A stretch of DNA of 64,000 nucleotides, taken from assembly GCA_017960525.1 (NCBI GenBank), contig JAGCZA010000142.1, positions 46,222 through 110,221 of the forward strand, given 5' to 3'. Made by a program: the position numbers and the translations under genes. The DNA comes from Prevotella sp. (GTDB lineage: Bacteria; Bacteroidota; Bacteroidia; Bacteroidales; Bacteroidaceae). This document shows positions 1 to 9,534 of this stretch, piece by piece (positions within the stretch are counted from its first letter, which is position 1; each line of letters starts with the position of its first letter). Below the pieces are notes generated by a model. That model did no database searches. It worked only from the letters and a program-made list of their open reading frames with translations, and was not told the DNA's origin.

Positions 1-1
1 G

Positions 2-2173
2 ATTGCCGTTTATCTTGACAAGCCTGTGCCTGACAAACTCGCTGGCGAGGCAGGACTGAATATTGAGTTCCTGCCGTCGCAATACTGGTTGAAAACGTTC
101 ACGATGGACGGACGGCTGAACCGTTTTCCCCGCTACGCGACGAGCCAGACGGTGACACGCCCAAACGCAGAGAAACCTCGTCAGTTCAAGGGCTTCAAGA
201 CCTACGACGACCGAGGCACAGGCCGTTTCGTCGATCCGCTGCCGTTGGAGACAGGCCACCGCATCGTAGTGGCGACGGACGACCCGGAGCGAATGATCAG
301 CATTGCGAGTGACGACGCGGAGTTGAAACTCTTCGACGGCCGTATGCTGGCGCAAAACGGATGGTTTGTGCTTCGCAGCGTACTGCCGAAAGGCAAGACC
401 GGCAAGGTTGTGACCTGGACTGTTGAACCGCACGCCATCCCCAACTGGATTCGCCAGCCGAACATCGGCTTCTCGCAAGTCGGCTACACGCCTGAGCAGC
501 CCAAGGTCGCCGTTATCGAACTGGACAAGAACGATACCCCGCAGGCCTCAGCCGCCCTGGTGCGCATCAACCCCGACGGCACGTCAACCGAAGTCTATCG
601 TGGCAAACTCACCACTTGGGGGCCGTATTATAAATATAATTATGTGAAGTTCGACTTCTCGTCGGTGCGCCAGCCTGGCGTCTACTACATCCAGTACGGC
701 CAGACAAAGACCAACGATTTCCTCATTGATGCGCACGTCTACGACAAGATTACTGACGCCACGACCGACGTATGGGTGCCCATCCACATGAACCACATGT
801 ATGTGACTGAGGGCTACCGCACGTGGCACGGCGAGCCGTTCAAGGAGGGTTACCTCCAGGCTCCTGAGAGCGACCACTTCGACCTGCACCGCCAGGGGGC
901 GACGACTGACACTAAGTACAAACCCTACGAACTGATTCCCGGCCTGAATGTAGGCGGATTCTTTGACGCTGGCGACTTCGACATCGAGACCGGCTCGAAC
1001 ATCAACGTCGTGCAGAACTTCATTCGCACGTGGGAACTGTTCCACCCGCAGCGCGACGAGACCTTTGTCTCGCAGGAGCAGCGTTACGTCGAACTCCACC
1101 GCCCTGACGGCAAGCCCGACATCATGCAGTTCATCGAGCACGGCGTGCTGAACCTTGTGACCCAGGCCGAACAAATCGGCCACATGGCCTCGACGCTTTC
1201 TAACTCCATCCTCGACAACTACCACCACCTGGGCGACGCCGCCTCCATCACCGACGGCCTGCACTACGACCCGTCGCTGAAGCCATACGAGGTGAGCGCC
1301 GACGGGAAGCGGAGCGGTACACCCGACGATATGTGGGCCTTCACCACGCGCAATCCGAGTCTCGACCTTCAGGCCGCCGGCGTCTTTACTTCTGCCGCCC
1401 GCGTGCTCCGAGGCTACAACGACGGCCTTGCCGACCGTGCGCAGAAGCAGGCCGACCGATTGCGCAAAGAGGCCGAGGAACTGTTGGCCCAGCGCAGAGG
1501 CCAGCGCGATGCTCAGGCTGAGGCCGACAACGACTGGCTCACTGGCACCGGCGACGGCAACACGACGCCGCAGCAGCGTCGCCGTCAAAACGCCCGTCGC
1601 GACAACCGCCCACGTTCAATCTGGGAGAGCCTCGACCGTGATGTGGCCCGCAATTTGCAAACCGCACTCGACTCCATCCCGATGAAGGACGAGGTCTACA
1701 AAAAGAAACTCCGTCCCTACGTCCAGAAGTACAACGACTACATCCATGGCTTTGACACCCAGAATCCTTACGGTGTGCCCATCGGTCTTGGCAACTGGGC
1801 GGGCGTGAATGCCGTGCTCAACTTCGGCATCACCGTCAACTACGCCCACATCTACTTCCCCGACATCATCAGCAAGGATGAGGTTTACCGCGTGGCCAAC
1901 TGGCTCTACGGCTGCCATCCCTACCACAATTACAGTTTTGTCGCAGTCGTCGGAGCCACCCGCCCCAAGCAGGTGTTCTACGGCAACAACCGCGCCGACT
2001 TCTCCGCCATTCCTGGCAATGTTGCCCCCGGCCTCCTCTTCCGTCGTCCCGACCACTTCGAGAACTACGACGACTGGCCCTTCCTTTGGGGACAGAACGA
2101 GGGCACCATCGCCGGCAATACCCAGTACATCATTTTCGGCTCTGCATTTAAGGACATTGCCGGGACTAAATAA
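2..2173 (+). CDS. Glycoside hydrolase family 9 protein (5' truncated by window)
   Basis: The reading frame is open to the left edge, so the N-terminus lies outside the window; the GTG at 26 is only an internal codon. The visible part has an N-terminal immunoglobulin-like region and then a GH9-type (alpha/alpha)6 barrel: GGFFDAGDFD matches the family's DAGD motif with the catalytic aspartates, and the C-terminal WGQNEGTIAGNTQ matches the NE motif that carries the acid glutamate. The family cleaves beta-1,4-glucans and related chains; a role in plant-fibre breakdown is inferred. A charged, low-complexity insert rich in R, K, E and Q (roughly residues 475-550) interrupts the barrel and is not usual. 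Transcription ends at the hairpin at 2216-2265. Confidence 0.82.
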   Translation: MAVYLDKPVPDKLAGEAGLNIEFLPSQYWLKTFTMDGRLNRFPRYATSQTVTRPNAEKPRQFKGFKTYDDRGTGRFVDPLPLETGHRIVVATDDPERMISIASDDAELKLFDGRMLAQNGWFVLRSVLPKGKTGKVVTWTVEPHAIPNWIRQPNIGFSQVGYTPEQPKVAVIELDKNDTPQASAALVRINPDGTSTEVYRGKLTTWGPYYKYNYVKFDFSSVRQPGVYYIQYGQTKTNDFLIDAHVYDKITDATTDVWVPIHMNHMYVTEGYRTWHGEPFKEGYLQAPESDHFDLHRQGATTDTKYKPYELIPGLNVGGFFDAGDFDIETGSNINVVQNFIRTWELFHPQRDETFVSQEQRYVELHRPDGKPDIMQFIEHGVLNLVTQAEQIGHMASTLSNSILDNYHHLGDAASITDGLHYDPSLKPYEVSADGKRSGTPDDMWAFTTRNPSLDLQAAGVFTSAARVLRGYNDGLADRAQKQADRLRKEAEELLAQRRGQRDAQAEADNDWLTGTGDGNTTPQQRRRQNARRDNRPRSIWESLDRDVARNLQTALDSIPMKDEVYKKKLRPYVQKYNDYIHGFDTQNPYGVPIGLGNWAGVNAVLNFGITVNYAHIYFPDIISKDEVYRVANWLYGCHPYHNYSFVAVVGATRPKQVFYGNNRADFSAIPGNVAPGLLFRRPDHFENYDDWPFLWGQNEGTIAGNTQYIIFGSAFKDIAGTK

Positions 2174-2215
2174 GTACAAGGGCCGGAGCAAAAGTTTATT
2201 CTATGTCGATGATCA

Positions 2216-2265
2216 TTAAATCCACGACGAAGAATGATAAAACTACGTCGTGGATTTAACTTTTT
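2216..2265 (+). terminator. Intrinsic terminator after GH9 gene
   Basis: A perfect 14-bp inverted repeat (arms 2216-2229 and 2246-2259, loop 2230-2245) is followed by C and five T. It lies 43 nt after the GH9 stop codon. Confidence 0.85.
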
Positions 2266-2333
2266 ATAATAACTGAATAAAATGGGTGGCAGTTGTTAAA
2301 AATACGTTAATACAGAAAATATTGCACTTTTTT

Positions 2334-2365
2334 TTTGGAAATGTGCAAAAAACAGCGTACCTTTG
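2334..2365 (+). promoter_or_regulatory. Bacteroidetes promoter for acyl-CoA ligase operon
   Basis: The -33 element TTTG (2334-2337) is 20 nt from the -7 element TACCTTTG (2358-2365), the consensus layout for the Bacteroidetes primary sigma factor. It places transcription start about 15-20 nt before the ATG at 2389 and rules out the upstream TTG at 2335 as a start. Confidence 0.85.
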
Positions 2366-2388
2366 CACAAAATTTTGAAAATTGTGCA

Positions 2389-4041
2389 ATGAACACCGGT
2401 TCAAGCTTCATTAAATACATACAGGATGCCATTGTAAACAACTGGGATTCAGATGCCCTGACCGACTATGAGGGGCAGACGCTTCAGTTTCATGACGTGG
2501 CCAGAAAGATAGAGAAGATGCACATTCTCTTTGAGAATTGTGGTATTGTTGCTGGCGACAAGATTGCTATATGCGGGCGAAACTCGGCTCATTGGGCTGT
2601 GGCTTTCCTGGCCACGCTGACCTACGGGGCCGTAGCTGTGCCTATCCTGCACGAGTTCAACAGCGAGCAGATTCATAATGTTGTGAACCACTCGGAGGCC
2701 CGTCTGCTCTTTGTGGGCGATTTTATCTGCAAGGACATCAATCCTGACAATATGCCAGCTTTGGAAGGCATCGTCAATCTGCCCGATTTCTCGCTGATGC
2801 TTTCGCGCTCGGAGCGTCTCTCGTATGCACGTGAACATTTAAACATGATGTTCGGCACTAAGTATCCCTATTCGTTTGAGAAGTCTGACGTGAACTATCA
2901 TATAGACCAGCCCGAGGAACTTGCCCTCATCAATTACACCAGCGGCACCACGGGTTTCTCGAAGGGCGTTATGTTGCCGTATCGCGCATTGTGGGGCAAT
3001 CTGAACTTCTGTCTGGTGCGGCTTGGCAACTATGTGAAATCCGGCAGTCCCATGCTCGACATCCTGCCTATGGCCCACATGTACGGCCTCTCTATAGAGT
3101 TCATCTTTGGCTTCTGCAATGGCTGCCATCTGTTTTTCCTTAACCGCCTGCCGTCGCCGTCGCTCATTGCCAAGGCTTTCACCGAGGTGAAGCCTTCAAT
3201 CATTATTTCTGTGCCGCTAATCATCGAGAAGATAGTGCGAAAACGTGTGTTCCCCGTCCTTCAGACAAACCGTATGAGGCTGCTGATGGCCATCCCTGTG
3301 GTGAGCGACAAGCTGAAGGAGCGCATCTGCCAGAAAGTGATGGAGGCATTCGGAGGGCGTGCCTATGAAGTCATCGTGGGTGGCGCAGCCCTGTCGAAAG
3401 AGGTGGAGGAATTCTTGCTGAGCATCGGCTTCCCGCTGACCGTCGGCTATGGTGCTACCGAGTGTGCACCGCTCATCAGCTATCGCGACTGGCATGAGTT
3501 TGCTGCTGGCTCCTGCGGCTGTGCTATCGACAATATGGAGGCCCGCATCTTGAGTCCAGACCCTGCCAACGTACCTGGAGAAATCGTTGCACGTGGCACC
3601 AACGTGATGTTGGGTTACTACAAGAATGAGGAGGCCACACGCGAGGCCATCGACAAGGACGGCTGGTACCACACGGGCGACCTGGGCACGATGGACTACG
3701 AGGGTAATATCTACATTCGCGGACGCATCAAGAACATGCTCCTGGGGGCTAACGGCCAGAACGTTTACCCCGAAGAGATAGAGGACAAACTCAACTCCAT
3801 GCCTATGGTGAGCGAGAGCCTTGTCGTTCAAAATGGTGAGAAATTGGTAGCCTTGGTCTATCCAGACCAGGACGAGGCCGCTCTCATCGACCGAGAGGGA
3901 CTCGAGGCCATTATGGAACAGAACCGCCTAAACCTGAACACGCAGTTACCCGCCTTTTGCCGCATCTCACAAATAGTACTGCGTAGCGAGGAATTCCAGA
4001 AAACACCAAAGAAAAGCATCAAACGTTACCTCTACTCGTAG
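2389..4041 (+). CDS. AMP-dependent acyl-CoA/acyl-ACP synthetase, copy 1
   Basis: An ANL-superfamily adenylating enzyme of about 550 residues that activates a carboxylic acid (probably a fatty acid) with ATP and joins it to CoA or a carrier. The sequence has the P-loop-like motif YTSGTTGFSKG, the A5 motif GYGATECAP and the hinge region WYHTGDLG with NMLLGANGQNVYPEE and a C-terminal lysine in TPKKSIKRY. The ATG at 2389 is chosen because the promoter covers the earlier TTG. The next gene is a close paralogue: both share the run EEATREAIDKDGWYHTGDLG. It probably forms an operon with copy 2 and trpS. Substrate chain length cannot be read from the sequence. Confidence 0.85.
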   Translation: MNTGSSFIKYIQDAIVNNWDSDALTDYEGQTLQFHDVARKIEKMHILFENCGIVAGDKIAICGRNSAHWAVAFLATLTYGAVAVPILHEFNSEQIHNVVNHSEARLLFVGDFICKDINPDNMPALEGIVNLPDFSLMLSRSERLSYAREHLNMMFGTKYPYSFEKSDVNYHIDQPEELALINYTSGTTGFSKGVMLPYRALWGNLNFCLVRLGNYVKSGSPMLDILPMAHMYGLSIEFIFGFCNGCHLFFLNRLPSPSLIAKAFTEVKPSIIISVPLIIEKIVRKRVFPVLQTNRMRLLMAIPVVSDKLKERICQKVMEAFGGRAYEVIVGGAALSKEVEEFLLSIGFPLTVGYGATECAPLISYRDWHEFAAGSCGCAIDNMEARILSPDPANVPGEIVARGTNVMLGYYKNEEATREAIDKDGWYHTGDLGTMDYEGNIYIRGRIKNMLLGANGQNVYPEEIEDKLNSMPMVSESLVVQNGEKLVALVYPDQDEAALIDREGLEAIMEQNRLNLNTQLPAFCRISQIVLRSEEFQKTPKKSIKRYLYS

Positions 4042-4069
4042 GGGCAAGCCAATGTTTAATGGTCAATGG

Positions 4070-4098
4070 TCAAATCGAAAATCCGTAAATCGAAAATA
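4070..4098 (+). repeat. Dispersed direct repeat, copy 1
   Basis: The core is AAATCGAAAATCCGTAAATC followed by GAAAATA. A second copy lies at 5766-5802 and a third at 32850-32884. The two nearer copies bracket the second acyl-CoA ligase gene exactly. Confidence 0.8.
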
Positions 4099-4103
4099 AT
4101 ATT

Positions 4104-5765
4104 ATGGAAACAATACCAAGTTTTAACGAACTCATAGAAAAAAGCGTCATCGACTTCTGGGACAAAGACGCCCTGACCGACTATAAAGGACAGACACTAC
4201 AATACCACGACGTAGCCCGGAAGATAGAGAAGGTGCATATATTGTTCGAAAACTCCGGCATACAACGGGGTGACAAAATCGCATTGTGCGGACGCAACAG
4301 CAGCCAATGGGCAGTCGCATTTCTCGCCACACTCACCTATGGAGCAGTCGCAGTACCCATCCTACACGAGTTCATGCCCGAGCAAATCCACAATATCGTC
4401 AACCACAGCGACGCCAAATTGCTCTTCGCAGGCGACCATGTAGTAGGGACCATCACTCCCGAAGAAATGCCACACCTCGAGGGCATCATACGCAATACGG
4501 ACTTCTCAGTCATCGTCTCACGCTCCGAGAAACTCACCTACGCCCGCGAGAACCTCAACGCCCTCTACGGACAGAAATTCCCCAAATATTTCAGGAAAGA
4601 GCACGTCAACTACTACAGAGAGAGCAGCCCCGACGAAATGGCACTCATCAACTACACAAGTGGCACAACAGGCTTCTCCAAAGGCGTCATGATACCATAT
4701 CGCGCAATATGGTCCAACTACGACTTCGCGTGCAACGTCCTCGGAAAAACCATCAAACAAGGCGACAGCATCATCTCCATCCTCCCAATGGCACATATGT
4801 ACGGCATGGCCTTCGAGTTCATCTTCGAGTTCCTACACGGATGCCACGTCTACTACCTCAACCGCACCCCGTCGCCCGCCATCATCGCACAGGCATTGGC
4901 CGAAGTCAAGCCCCGCGTCGTCATAGCCGTGCCCCTCGTCATCGAGAAAATCGTCAGAAAGCGTGTATTCCCGAAAATACAGAACAACCGCATGCGACTC
5001 CTCCTCCAGATGCCCATCATCTCACAGAAAGTGCGCGAAATGATATGCCAGGAAGTACTCAAGGCATTCGGCGGGAATATGTACGAAATCATCATAGGCG
5101 GAGCCGCCTTCAACCAAGAAGTCGAACAATTCCTCAAGCGCATCAACTTCCCATATACCGTCGGATTCGGAGCCACAGAGTGCGCACCCATCATCTGCTA
5201 CAGCGACTGGCACACCTTCGCGCCAGGCTCCTGCGGCAGAGCAGTCATACACATGCAAGTCAAAATCGACTCCCCAGACCCACAGACCGTCCCAGGAGAA
5301 ATACTCGCAAAAGGACTCAACGTTATGCTCGGCTACTATAAGAACGAGGAAGCCACACGCGAAGCCATCGACAAAGACGGATGGTACCACACCGGAGACC
5401 TCGGCACAATGGACTACGAAGGCAACGTCTATATTAATGGACGCTCCAAAAACATGCTCCTCGGACCAAGCGGACAAAACATCTACCCAGAAGAGATAGA
5501 AGACAAACTCAACTCAATGGCAATGGTCGTAGAAAGCATCGTCGTACAACGCGACAATAAACTCGTCGCACTCGTACACCCCGACCTCGAAGAAGCACGC
5601 AATCTCAAATTCACAAAAGAAGACCTCGAAGGCATCATGGAGCAAAACCGAACCACACTCAACGAACTACTCCCCGCCTACGAGAAAATCAGCGAAATAG
5701 AAATCCACGATCAGGAGTTTGCCAAAACACCCAAAAAGAGCATCAAACGATACCTCTACAAATAA
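4104..5765 (+). CDS. AMP-dependent acyl-CoA/acyl-ACP synthetase, copy 2
   Basis: A 553-residue paralogue of the preceding gene with the same motifs (YTSGTTGFSKG, GFGATECAP, WYHTGDLG, TPKKSIKRY) and long identical stretches, so it arose by duplication or was acquired as a homologue. Its codon use is strikingly different: third positions are nearly all C or A (GTC, ATC, CTC, GGA, ACA, GCA), while copy 1 uses mixed third positions. The gene is bracketed by near-identical direct repeats at 4070-4098 and 5766-5802. Same reaction class as copy 1; division of labour between the two is unknown. Confidence 0.85.
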   Translation: METIPSFNELIEKSVIDFWDKDALTDYKGQTLQYHDVARKIEKVHILFENSGIQRGDKIALCGRNSSQWAVAFLATLTYGAVAVPILHEFMPEQIHNIVNHSDAKLLFAGDHVVGTITPEEMPHLEGIIRNTDFSVIVSRSEKLTYARENLNALYGQKFPKYFRKEHVNYYRESSPDEMALINYTSGTTGFSKGVMIPYRAIWSNYDFACNVLGKTIKQGDSIISILPMAHMYGMAFEFIFEFLHGCHVYYLNRTPSPAIIAQALAEVKPRVVIAVPLVIEKIVRKRVFPKIQNNRMRLLLQMPIISQKVREMICQEVLKAFGGNMYEIIIGGAAFNQEVEQFLKRINFPYTVGFGATECAPIICYSDWHTFAPGSCGRAVIHMQVKIDSPDPQTVPGEILAKGLNVMLGYYKNEEATREAIDKDGWYHTGDLGTMDYEGNVYINGRSKNMLLGPSGQNIYPEEIEDKLNSMAMVVESIVVQRDNKLVALVHPDLEEARNLKFTKEDLEGIMEQNRTTLNELLPAYEKISEIEIHDQEFAKTPKKSIKRYLYK

Positions 5766-5802
5766 TCAAATCGAAAATAAAATAGATCCGTAAATCGAAA
5801 AT
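5766..5802 (+). repeat. Dispersed direct repeat, copy 2
   Basis: Matches the 4070-4098 repeat with an inserted spacer (AAATAGA) between the two halves. It runs into the trpS start codon at 5801. Confidence 0.75.
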
Positions 5803-6889
5803 GAAAATTATATTAACAGGCGACCGCCCAACAGGAAAACTCCACCTCGGCCACTACGTAGGCTCACTCAAACGACGCGTAGAACTGCAAAACGCTGGAG
5901 GTTATGACCGTATGTTCGTCTTTATGGCCGACGTGCAGGCACTTACCGACAATGCAGAAAACCCTGAGAAACTGCGCCAAAGCATTATACAGGTGGCGCT
6001 CGACTGGCTTGCAGCAGGACTCGACCCAGAGAAATGCACACTCTTTATACAGAGCCACATACCAGAACTCGCAGAACTCACCACATACCTCATGAACCTC
6101 ATCACCGTTTCGAGGGTGCAGAGAAACCCCACCGTCAAGACGGAGATAAAGATGAGGAACTTCGAGGCCAACATTCCTTTGGGATTCTTCTGTTATCCCG
6201 TGTCGCAGGCAGCAGACATCACGCTTTTCAAGTCAACCGTTGTGCCTGCTGGTGAAGACCAGGAACCAATGCTGGAGGTGACTCGTGAACTGGTGCGCCG
6301 TTTCAACCAAATCTATGCCCCCGTTCTGGTGGAGCCGGAAATCATGCTGCCCGAGAACCAAACGGCACGCCGACTGCCTGGCACCGACGGCAAGGAGAAA
6401 ATGTCGAAGAGCCTGGGCAACTGCATCTACCTTTCGGATAGTGCCGACGAGGTGTGGCAGAAGGTACGCTCAATGTACACCGACCCTCTGCACCTGAACG
6501 TGAGCGATCCCGGCCATGTGGAGGGAAATGCGGTCTTCACCTATCTTGATGCTTTCTCTTGTGAGGAAGACTTCAAGAACTATTGGCCGGAATACCAGAA
6601 CCTGGACGAACTGAAAGAACACTACCGACGCGGCGGCCTCGGCGATATGAAATGCAAGAAGTTCCTCAACGAAGTGCTACAGCAGTTCTTGGCTCCTATG
6701 CGTGAGCGTCGACGTGAGTTTGAGAAAGACATTCCTGGCGTCTACGAGATGCTGCGCAAGGGTACCGAACAAGCCCGCGAGGTGGCCGCCCAAACGATGA
6801 ACGAGGTACGTCAGGCCATGAAGATTGACTACTTCAATGACAAAGAACTCATCCGACAACACACCGAAATGTTCCAGAACAACCAATAA
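5801..6889 (+). CDS. trpS: Tryptophanyl-tRNA synthetase
   Basis: Class I aminoacyl-tRNA synthetase that charges tRNA-Trp in the cytoplasm. The HIGH-type motif is in [12 protein letters not shown] near the N-terminus and the KMSKS motif is in [10 protein letters not shown] near residue 200. Length (362 residues) is normal for bacterial TrpRS. It starts 35 nt after the ligase paralogue and is followed by a terminator, so it is probably last in that operon. The first part of the gene has the same C/A-ending codon style as the gene before it and then shifts to the regional style by about 6105. Confidence 0.95.
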   Translation: MKIILTGDRPTGKLHLGHYVGSLKRRVELQNAGGYDRMFVFMADVQALTDNAENPEKLRQSIIQVALDWLAAGLDPEKCTLFIQSHIPELAELTTYLMNLITVSRVQRNPTVKTEIKMRNFEANIPLGFFCYPVSQAADITLFKSTVVPAGEDQEPMLEVTRELVRRFNQIYAPVLVEPEIMLPENQTARRLPGTDGKEKMSKSLGNCIYLSDSADEVWQKVRSMYTDPLHLNVSDPGHVEGNAVFTYLDAFSCEEDFKNYWPEYQNLDELKEHYRRGGLGDMKCKKFLNEVLQQFLAPMRERRREFEKDIPGVYEMLRKGTEQAREVAAQTMNEVRQAMKIDYFNDKELIRQHTEMFQNNQ

Positions 6890-6904
6890 TCCCCACAAAA
6901 AAAG

Positions 6905-6926
6905 CCTCCCCTTCGGGGGAGGTTTT
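6905..6926. terminator. Bidirectional terminator between trpS and the lipoprotein gene
   Basis: The hairpin CCTCCCC-TTCG-GGGGAGG (6905-6922) has an A-run on its left and TTTT on its right, so it can end transcription from both strands. It serves trpS (+) and the minus-strand operon that ends at 6925. Confidence 0.9.
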
Positions 6927-7437
6927 ATTGTTTCTCTTCGCAGCCTTTCTTGGCGGTGTCAGTCAGCAGTTGGATGATGAGGTCCAGGCCTTTCTTGTCT
7001 TCCGGCCAGGTGGAACGTCCGCCCGAGAAAATGTACTGCTTACCCTCGAAGACGGCGGTGAAATCCCACTTCGTGCCGTCCAGCATCTGTATGCCCTTGG
7101 GCGTATCATCGTAGAGCGTCTCATATTCGTACATACGCCCTTCCTTGATGATGTTGAGTGCCACATCAAAGAGTGAATCGCTGACCTCGATTTTCACCTC
7201 GTCACTCCAATGTCTGAACGCAAGGGTAGGGGGACCGAAGCGGCGGCTCAGTTTGAAATCCCCATACTCCGGGAAATTCATACCGCGCTCTTCGTAACTC
7301 ACTTCCAGTAGCCGTCCCTGCGGCATAGTCTTGACCTCCTTCTCCATAGCGGTACTCGCGGCAGTCGTTGTCGTCTTGCATCCGGTCATAAGCGCTGCAC
7401 TAAAGAATAAAGAACATAGAATAGCGAATACTTTCAT
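6925..7437 (-). CDS. Small predicted lipoprotein of unknown function
   Basis: About 170 residues. It starts MKVFAILCSLFFSAALMTGC, a hydrophobic signal peptide ending in a lipobox (MTGC), so it should be lipid-anchored in the cell envelope. A longer reading from 7455 would overlap rfbD and place extra residues before the signal peptide, so 7437 is preferred. No catalytic motif was recognised. It is the last gene of the 12748-6925 minus-strand operon, 4 nt after rfbD. Confidence 0.75.
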   Translation of the reverse strand: MKVFAILCSLFFSAALMTGCKTTTTAASTAMEKEVKTMPQGRLLEVSYEERGMNFPEYGDFKLSRRFGPPTLAFRHWSDEVKIEVSDSLFDVALNIIKEGRMYEYETLYDDTPKGIQMLDGTKWDFTAVFEGKQYIFSGGRSTWPEDKKGLDLIIQLLTDTAKKGCEEKQ

Positions 7438-7441
7438 CGTC

Positions 7442-8290
7442 TCAGAGCCTTTCAATACATTCGCGTAAAGAGTCTTCCCAGTAAGGAATTTCTATCCCGT
7501 ACGTCTCTTTCACCTTGGTCTTGTCGAGCACGCTGTAGTGCGGTCGTTTGGCTGGGGTGGGGTATTCGGAAGTGTGCAGGGGGCGCACCTTGCAGGTGTC
7601 GATGCCCGCAATGCGGTGGATGGCTTTTGTGAAGTCGTACCACGAGATGACACCCTCGTTGCTGAAATGATAAATGCCAGGCACAATGCCCTTCCCGATG
7701 GCCGTAAAGATAACTTGGGCCAAATCGCGGGCGTAGGTGGGAGTGCCGACCTGGTCGAAGATAACCCCTAATTCCGTCTTCTCCTTGCCCAGCCGTATCA
7801 TAGTCTTCACGAAATTGTTGCCGAAAGTGGAGTAGAGCCACGCCGTGCGGATAATCATTGCCTGCTTGCAATATTTCAGGGTATTGCGCTCGCCTTCCAA
7901 CTTGGTGCTGCCATAGACAGAATTCGGGCAAACTTCATCGGTCTCGACGTATGGACGATGGTTGGTGCCGTCGAACACGTAGTCGGTGGAAATCTGAATC
8001 ATCCATCCATTCCGTTGGTCCACGGCTTCAGCCAGATAGCCTGGAGCCAGACTATTGAGCGCGGTGGCCAACTCTTGGTTGTTCTCGGCTTTGTCAACTG
8101 CCGTATAGGCGGCGCAGTTCACGATGCCGTCGATGGCGTTGTCATCCACGAATTTGCAGATAGCCTCACGGTCGGTGATGTCCAGTTCCTGCACGTCAGT
8201 ATTATAGTACGTATGTTCGGGGTGCAGCAGTTCCAGGCGTTGCATCTCGTTTCCTAATTGGCCGTTGCAGCCAGTAATCAGTATATTCAT
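7442..8290 (-). CDS. rfbD: dTDP-4-dehydrorhamnose reductase
   Basis: A short-chain dehydrogenase/reductase of 282 residues. It has the N-terminal nucleotide-binding glycines in ITGCNGQLGNE, the RmlD-type motif QISTDYVFDG, and an active-site tyrosine/lysine pair in YGSTKLEGE. It performs the last step of dTDP-L-rhamnose synthesis for cell-surface polysaccharide. The other rfb genes are not in the window. It starts 6 nt after the DUF4924 gene in the same operon. Confidence 0.9.
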   Translation of the reverse strand: MNILITGCNGQLGNEMQRLELLHPEHTYYNTDVQELDITDREAICKFVDDNAIDGIVNCAAYTAVDKAENNQELATALNSLAPGYLAEAVDQRNGWMIQISTDYVFDGTNHRPYVETDEVCPNSVYGSTKLEGERNTLKYCKQAMIIRTAWLYSTFGNNFVKTMIRLGKEKTELGVIFDQVGTPTYARDLAQVIFTAIGKGIVPGIYHFSNEGVISWYDFTKAIHRIAGIDTCKVRPLHTSEYPTPAKRPHYSVLDKTKVKETYGIEIPYWEDSLRECIERL

Positions 8291-8296
8291 CTTTGG

Positions 8297-8839
8297 TTAT
8301 TTGAAAAGGGGTTCTTCTTTGTCTTTCTTGTAATAGTCGCTCAACAGGCCGATGAAAGTGGAAATCTCCTTCACGGCGTGTTGCGTGCTGGCAGTCACCT
8401 CTTTCTTTTGCAGGCGCAGCATCATCACGCCATAGAGCAGATTCAGGCAAGTCTCAATTTCGTTCTCCTCCTTGTCGGCCCCCCGCTGCCGTAACTCCAC
8501 GATGAAGGGCAGCACCTTGTAGTAAGCGGTATTGTAGAAGGGGAACTTCGGCGATGCCATCAGTTGCGTGTGGAGGTCGGCGAGCATTTGCAGCGTCACC
8601 TTGTTTATTTGCAGATGCCCTTTCTCGCGGCACCCCTCTTCGTTCATCATTCGGACAAGATTTCCGAACCAGTCGGCCTCCTCCTCTTTCTGTTCATCGT
8701 CGTAGTCGAAACGGTCAATGTATTCGCGCCGTATGCGGGGCAACGAACAGCCGAAAGCCCTGATGGTGTCTTCCACCTGCCACATATAGAGCAGATATTC
8801 CGCTATGTTGCTTTTCCTCAGTTGGTTGGCTATAAACAT
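8297..8839 (-). CDS. DUF4924 family protein
   Basis: A 180-residue, mostly helical, charged protein beginning MFIANQLRKSNIAEYLLYMWQ, which I recognise as a Bacteroidetes-restricted family (DUF4924) of unknown function. No signal peptide or membrane segment is visible, so it is probably cytoplasmic. It sits 3 nt after the LysE-type exporter and 6 nt before rfbD, so it is translated in the same operon. Confidence 0.75.
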   Translation of the reverse strand: MFIANQLRKSNIAEYLLYMWQVEDTIRAFGCSLPRIRREYIDRFDYDDEQKEEEADWFGNLVRMMNEEGCREKGHLQINKVTLQMLADLHTQLMASPKFPFYNTAYYKVLPFIVELRQRGADKEENEIETCLNLLYGVMMLRLQKKEVTASTQHAVKEISTFIGLLSDYYKKDKEEPLFK

Positions 8840-8842
8840 TGC

Positions 8843-9523
8843 TTAGAATATGTTATAGAGATGGAGGCTGGTGATGGTCGACAGCAGGATGATGACGCTG
8901 CCCAGCATCACCGCCATACCGATGATTTTGTTGATGAGTTTGATGCCGTCGGTACTGAATTTGGTCCGTATCTGGTCGATGAGCCAGGTGAGGCCCCACC
9001 ACCAGAGCAGCGCCCCTCCGACGATGCTAACAAAGCCTACCATCATATCGATGGGTTTGTCTGGCTGCAGGCCGAAGGCGAACTGGGCATAGAGTGCCAT
9101 AAAGAGGAAGATAATCAGGGGATTGCTCAGCGTGACCAGGAAGGCGGTGATGGCGTTGTGCGTCAGCGTGCCTTTGCTCTGTCCTGGCATACGCATCTTC
9201 TTTGTCGGGTCTGTCCGGTAGGTATAGTAGCCGAAGGCCAGCAGCGTGAGGCTTCCTACTATCTGCAAATAGAAACGGTTGGTGTCGTTGCTCACAAAAT
9301 CGACCACGAGACCCATACCCAGACCAGTAATGCCGGCATAGATCATATCGCTCACGGCAGCCCCGCATCCCGTCACGAAACCATACCAGCGGCCTTTGTT
9401 CAGGGTGCGTTGCACGCAAAGGATACCTACAGGCCCCATCGGCGCAGAGGCGATGATGCCAATGAGCAATCCCTTGAACACGATGTCGAGGATGTTTGGT
9501 ATATTTTGAACGGCGAAGTTCAT
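8843..9523 (-). CDS. LysE/RhtB family translocator
   Basis: A 226-residue inner-membrane protein with about six hydrophobic segments and the family N-terminal signature GIIASAPMGPVGILCVQRTL. The family exports amino acids or other small metabolites; the substrate cannot be told from sequence. It is placed between a DUF4450 glycosidase-like gene (11 nt upstream) and DUF4924. Confidence 0.85.
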   Translation of the reverse strand: MNFAVQNIPNILDIVFKGLLIGIIASAPMGPVGILCVQRTLNKGRWYGFVTGCGAAVSDMIYAGITGLGMGLVVDFVSNDTNRFYLQIVGSLTLLAFGYYTYRTDPTKKMRMPGQSKGTLTHNAITAFLVTLSNPLIIFLFMALYAQFAFGLQPDKPIDMMVGFVSIVGGALLWWWGLTWLIDQIRTKFSTDGIKLINKIIGMAVMLGSVIILLSTITSLHLYNIF

Positions 9524-9534
9524 CTGTCAGAGGT

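Noticed and set aside
2335-2388. Upstream TTG start for the first acyl-CoA ligase
   Set aside because: The TTG overlaps the -33 box and the extra residues lie within the promoter; the ATG at 2389 is better.
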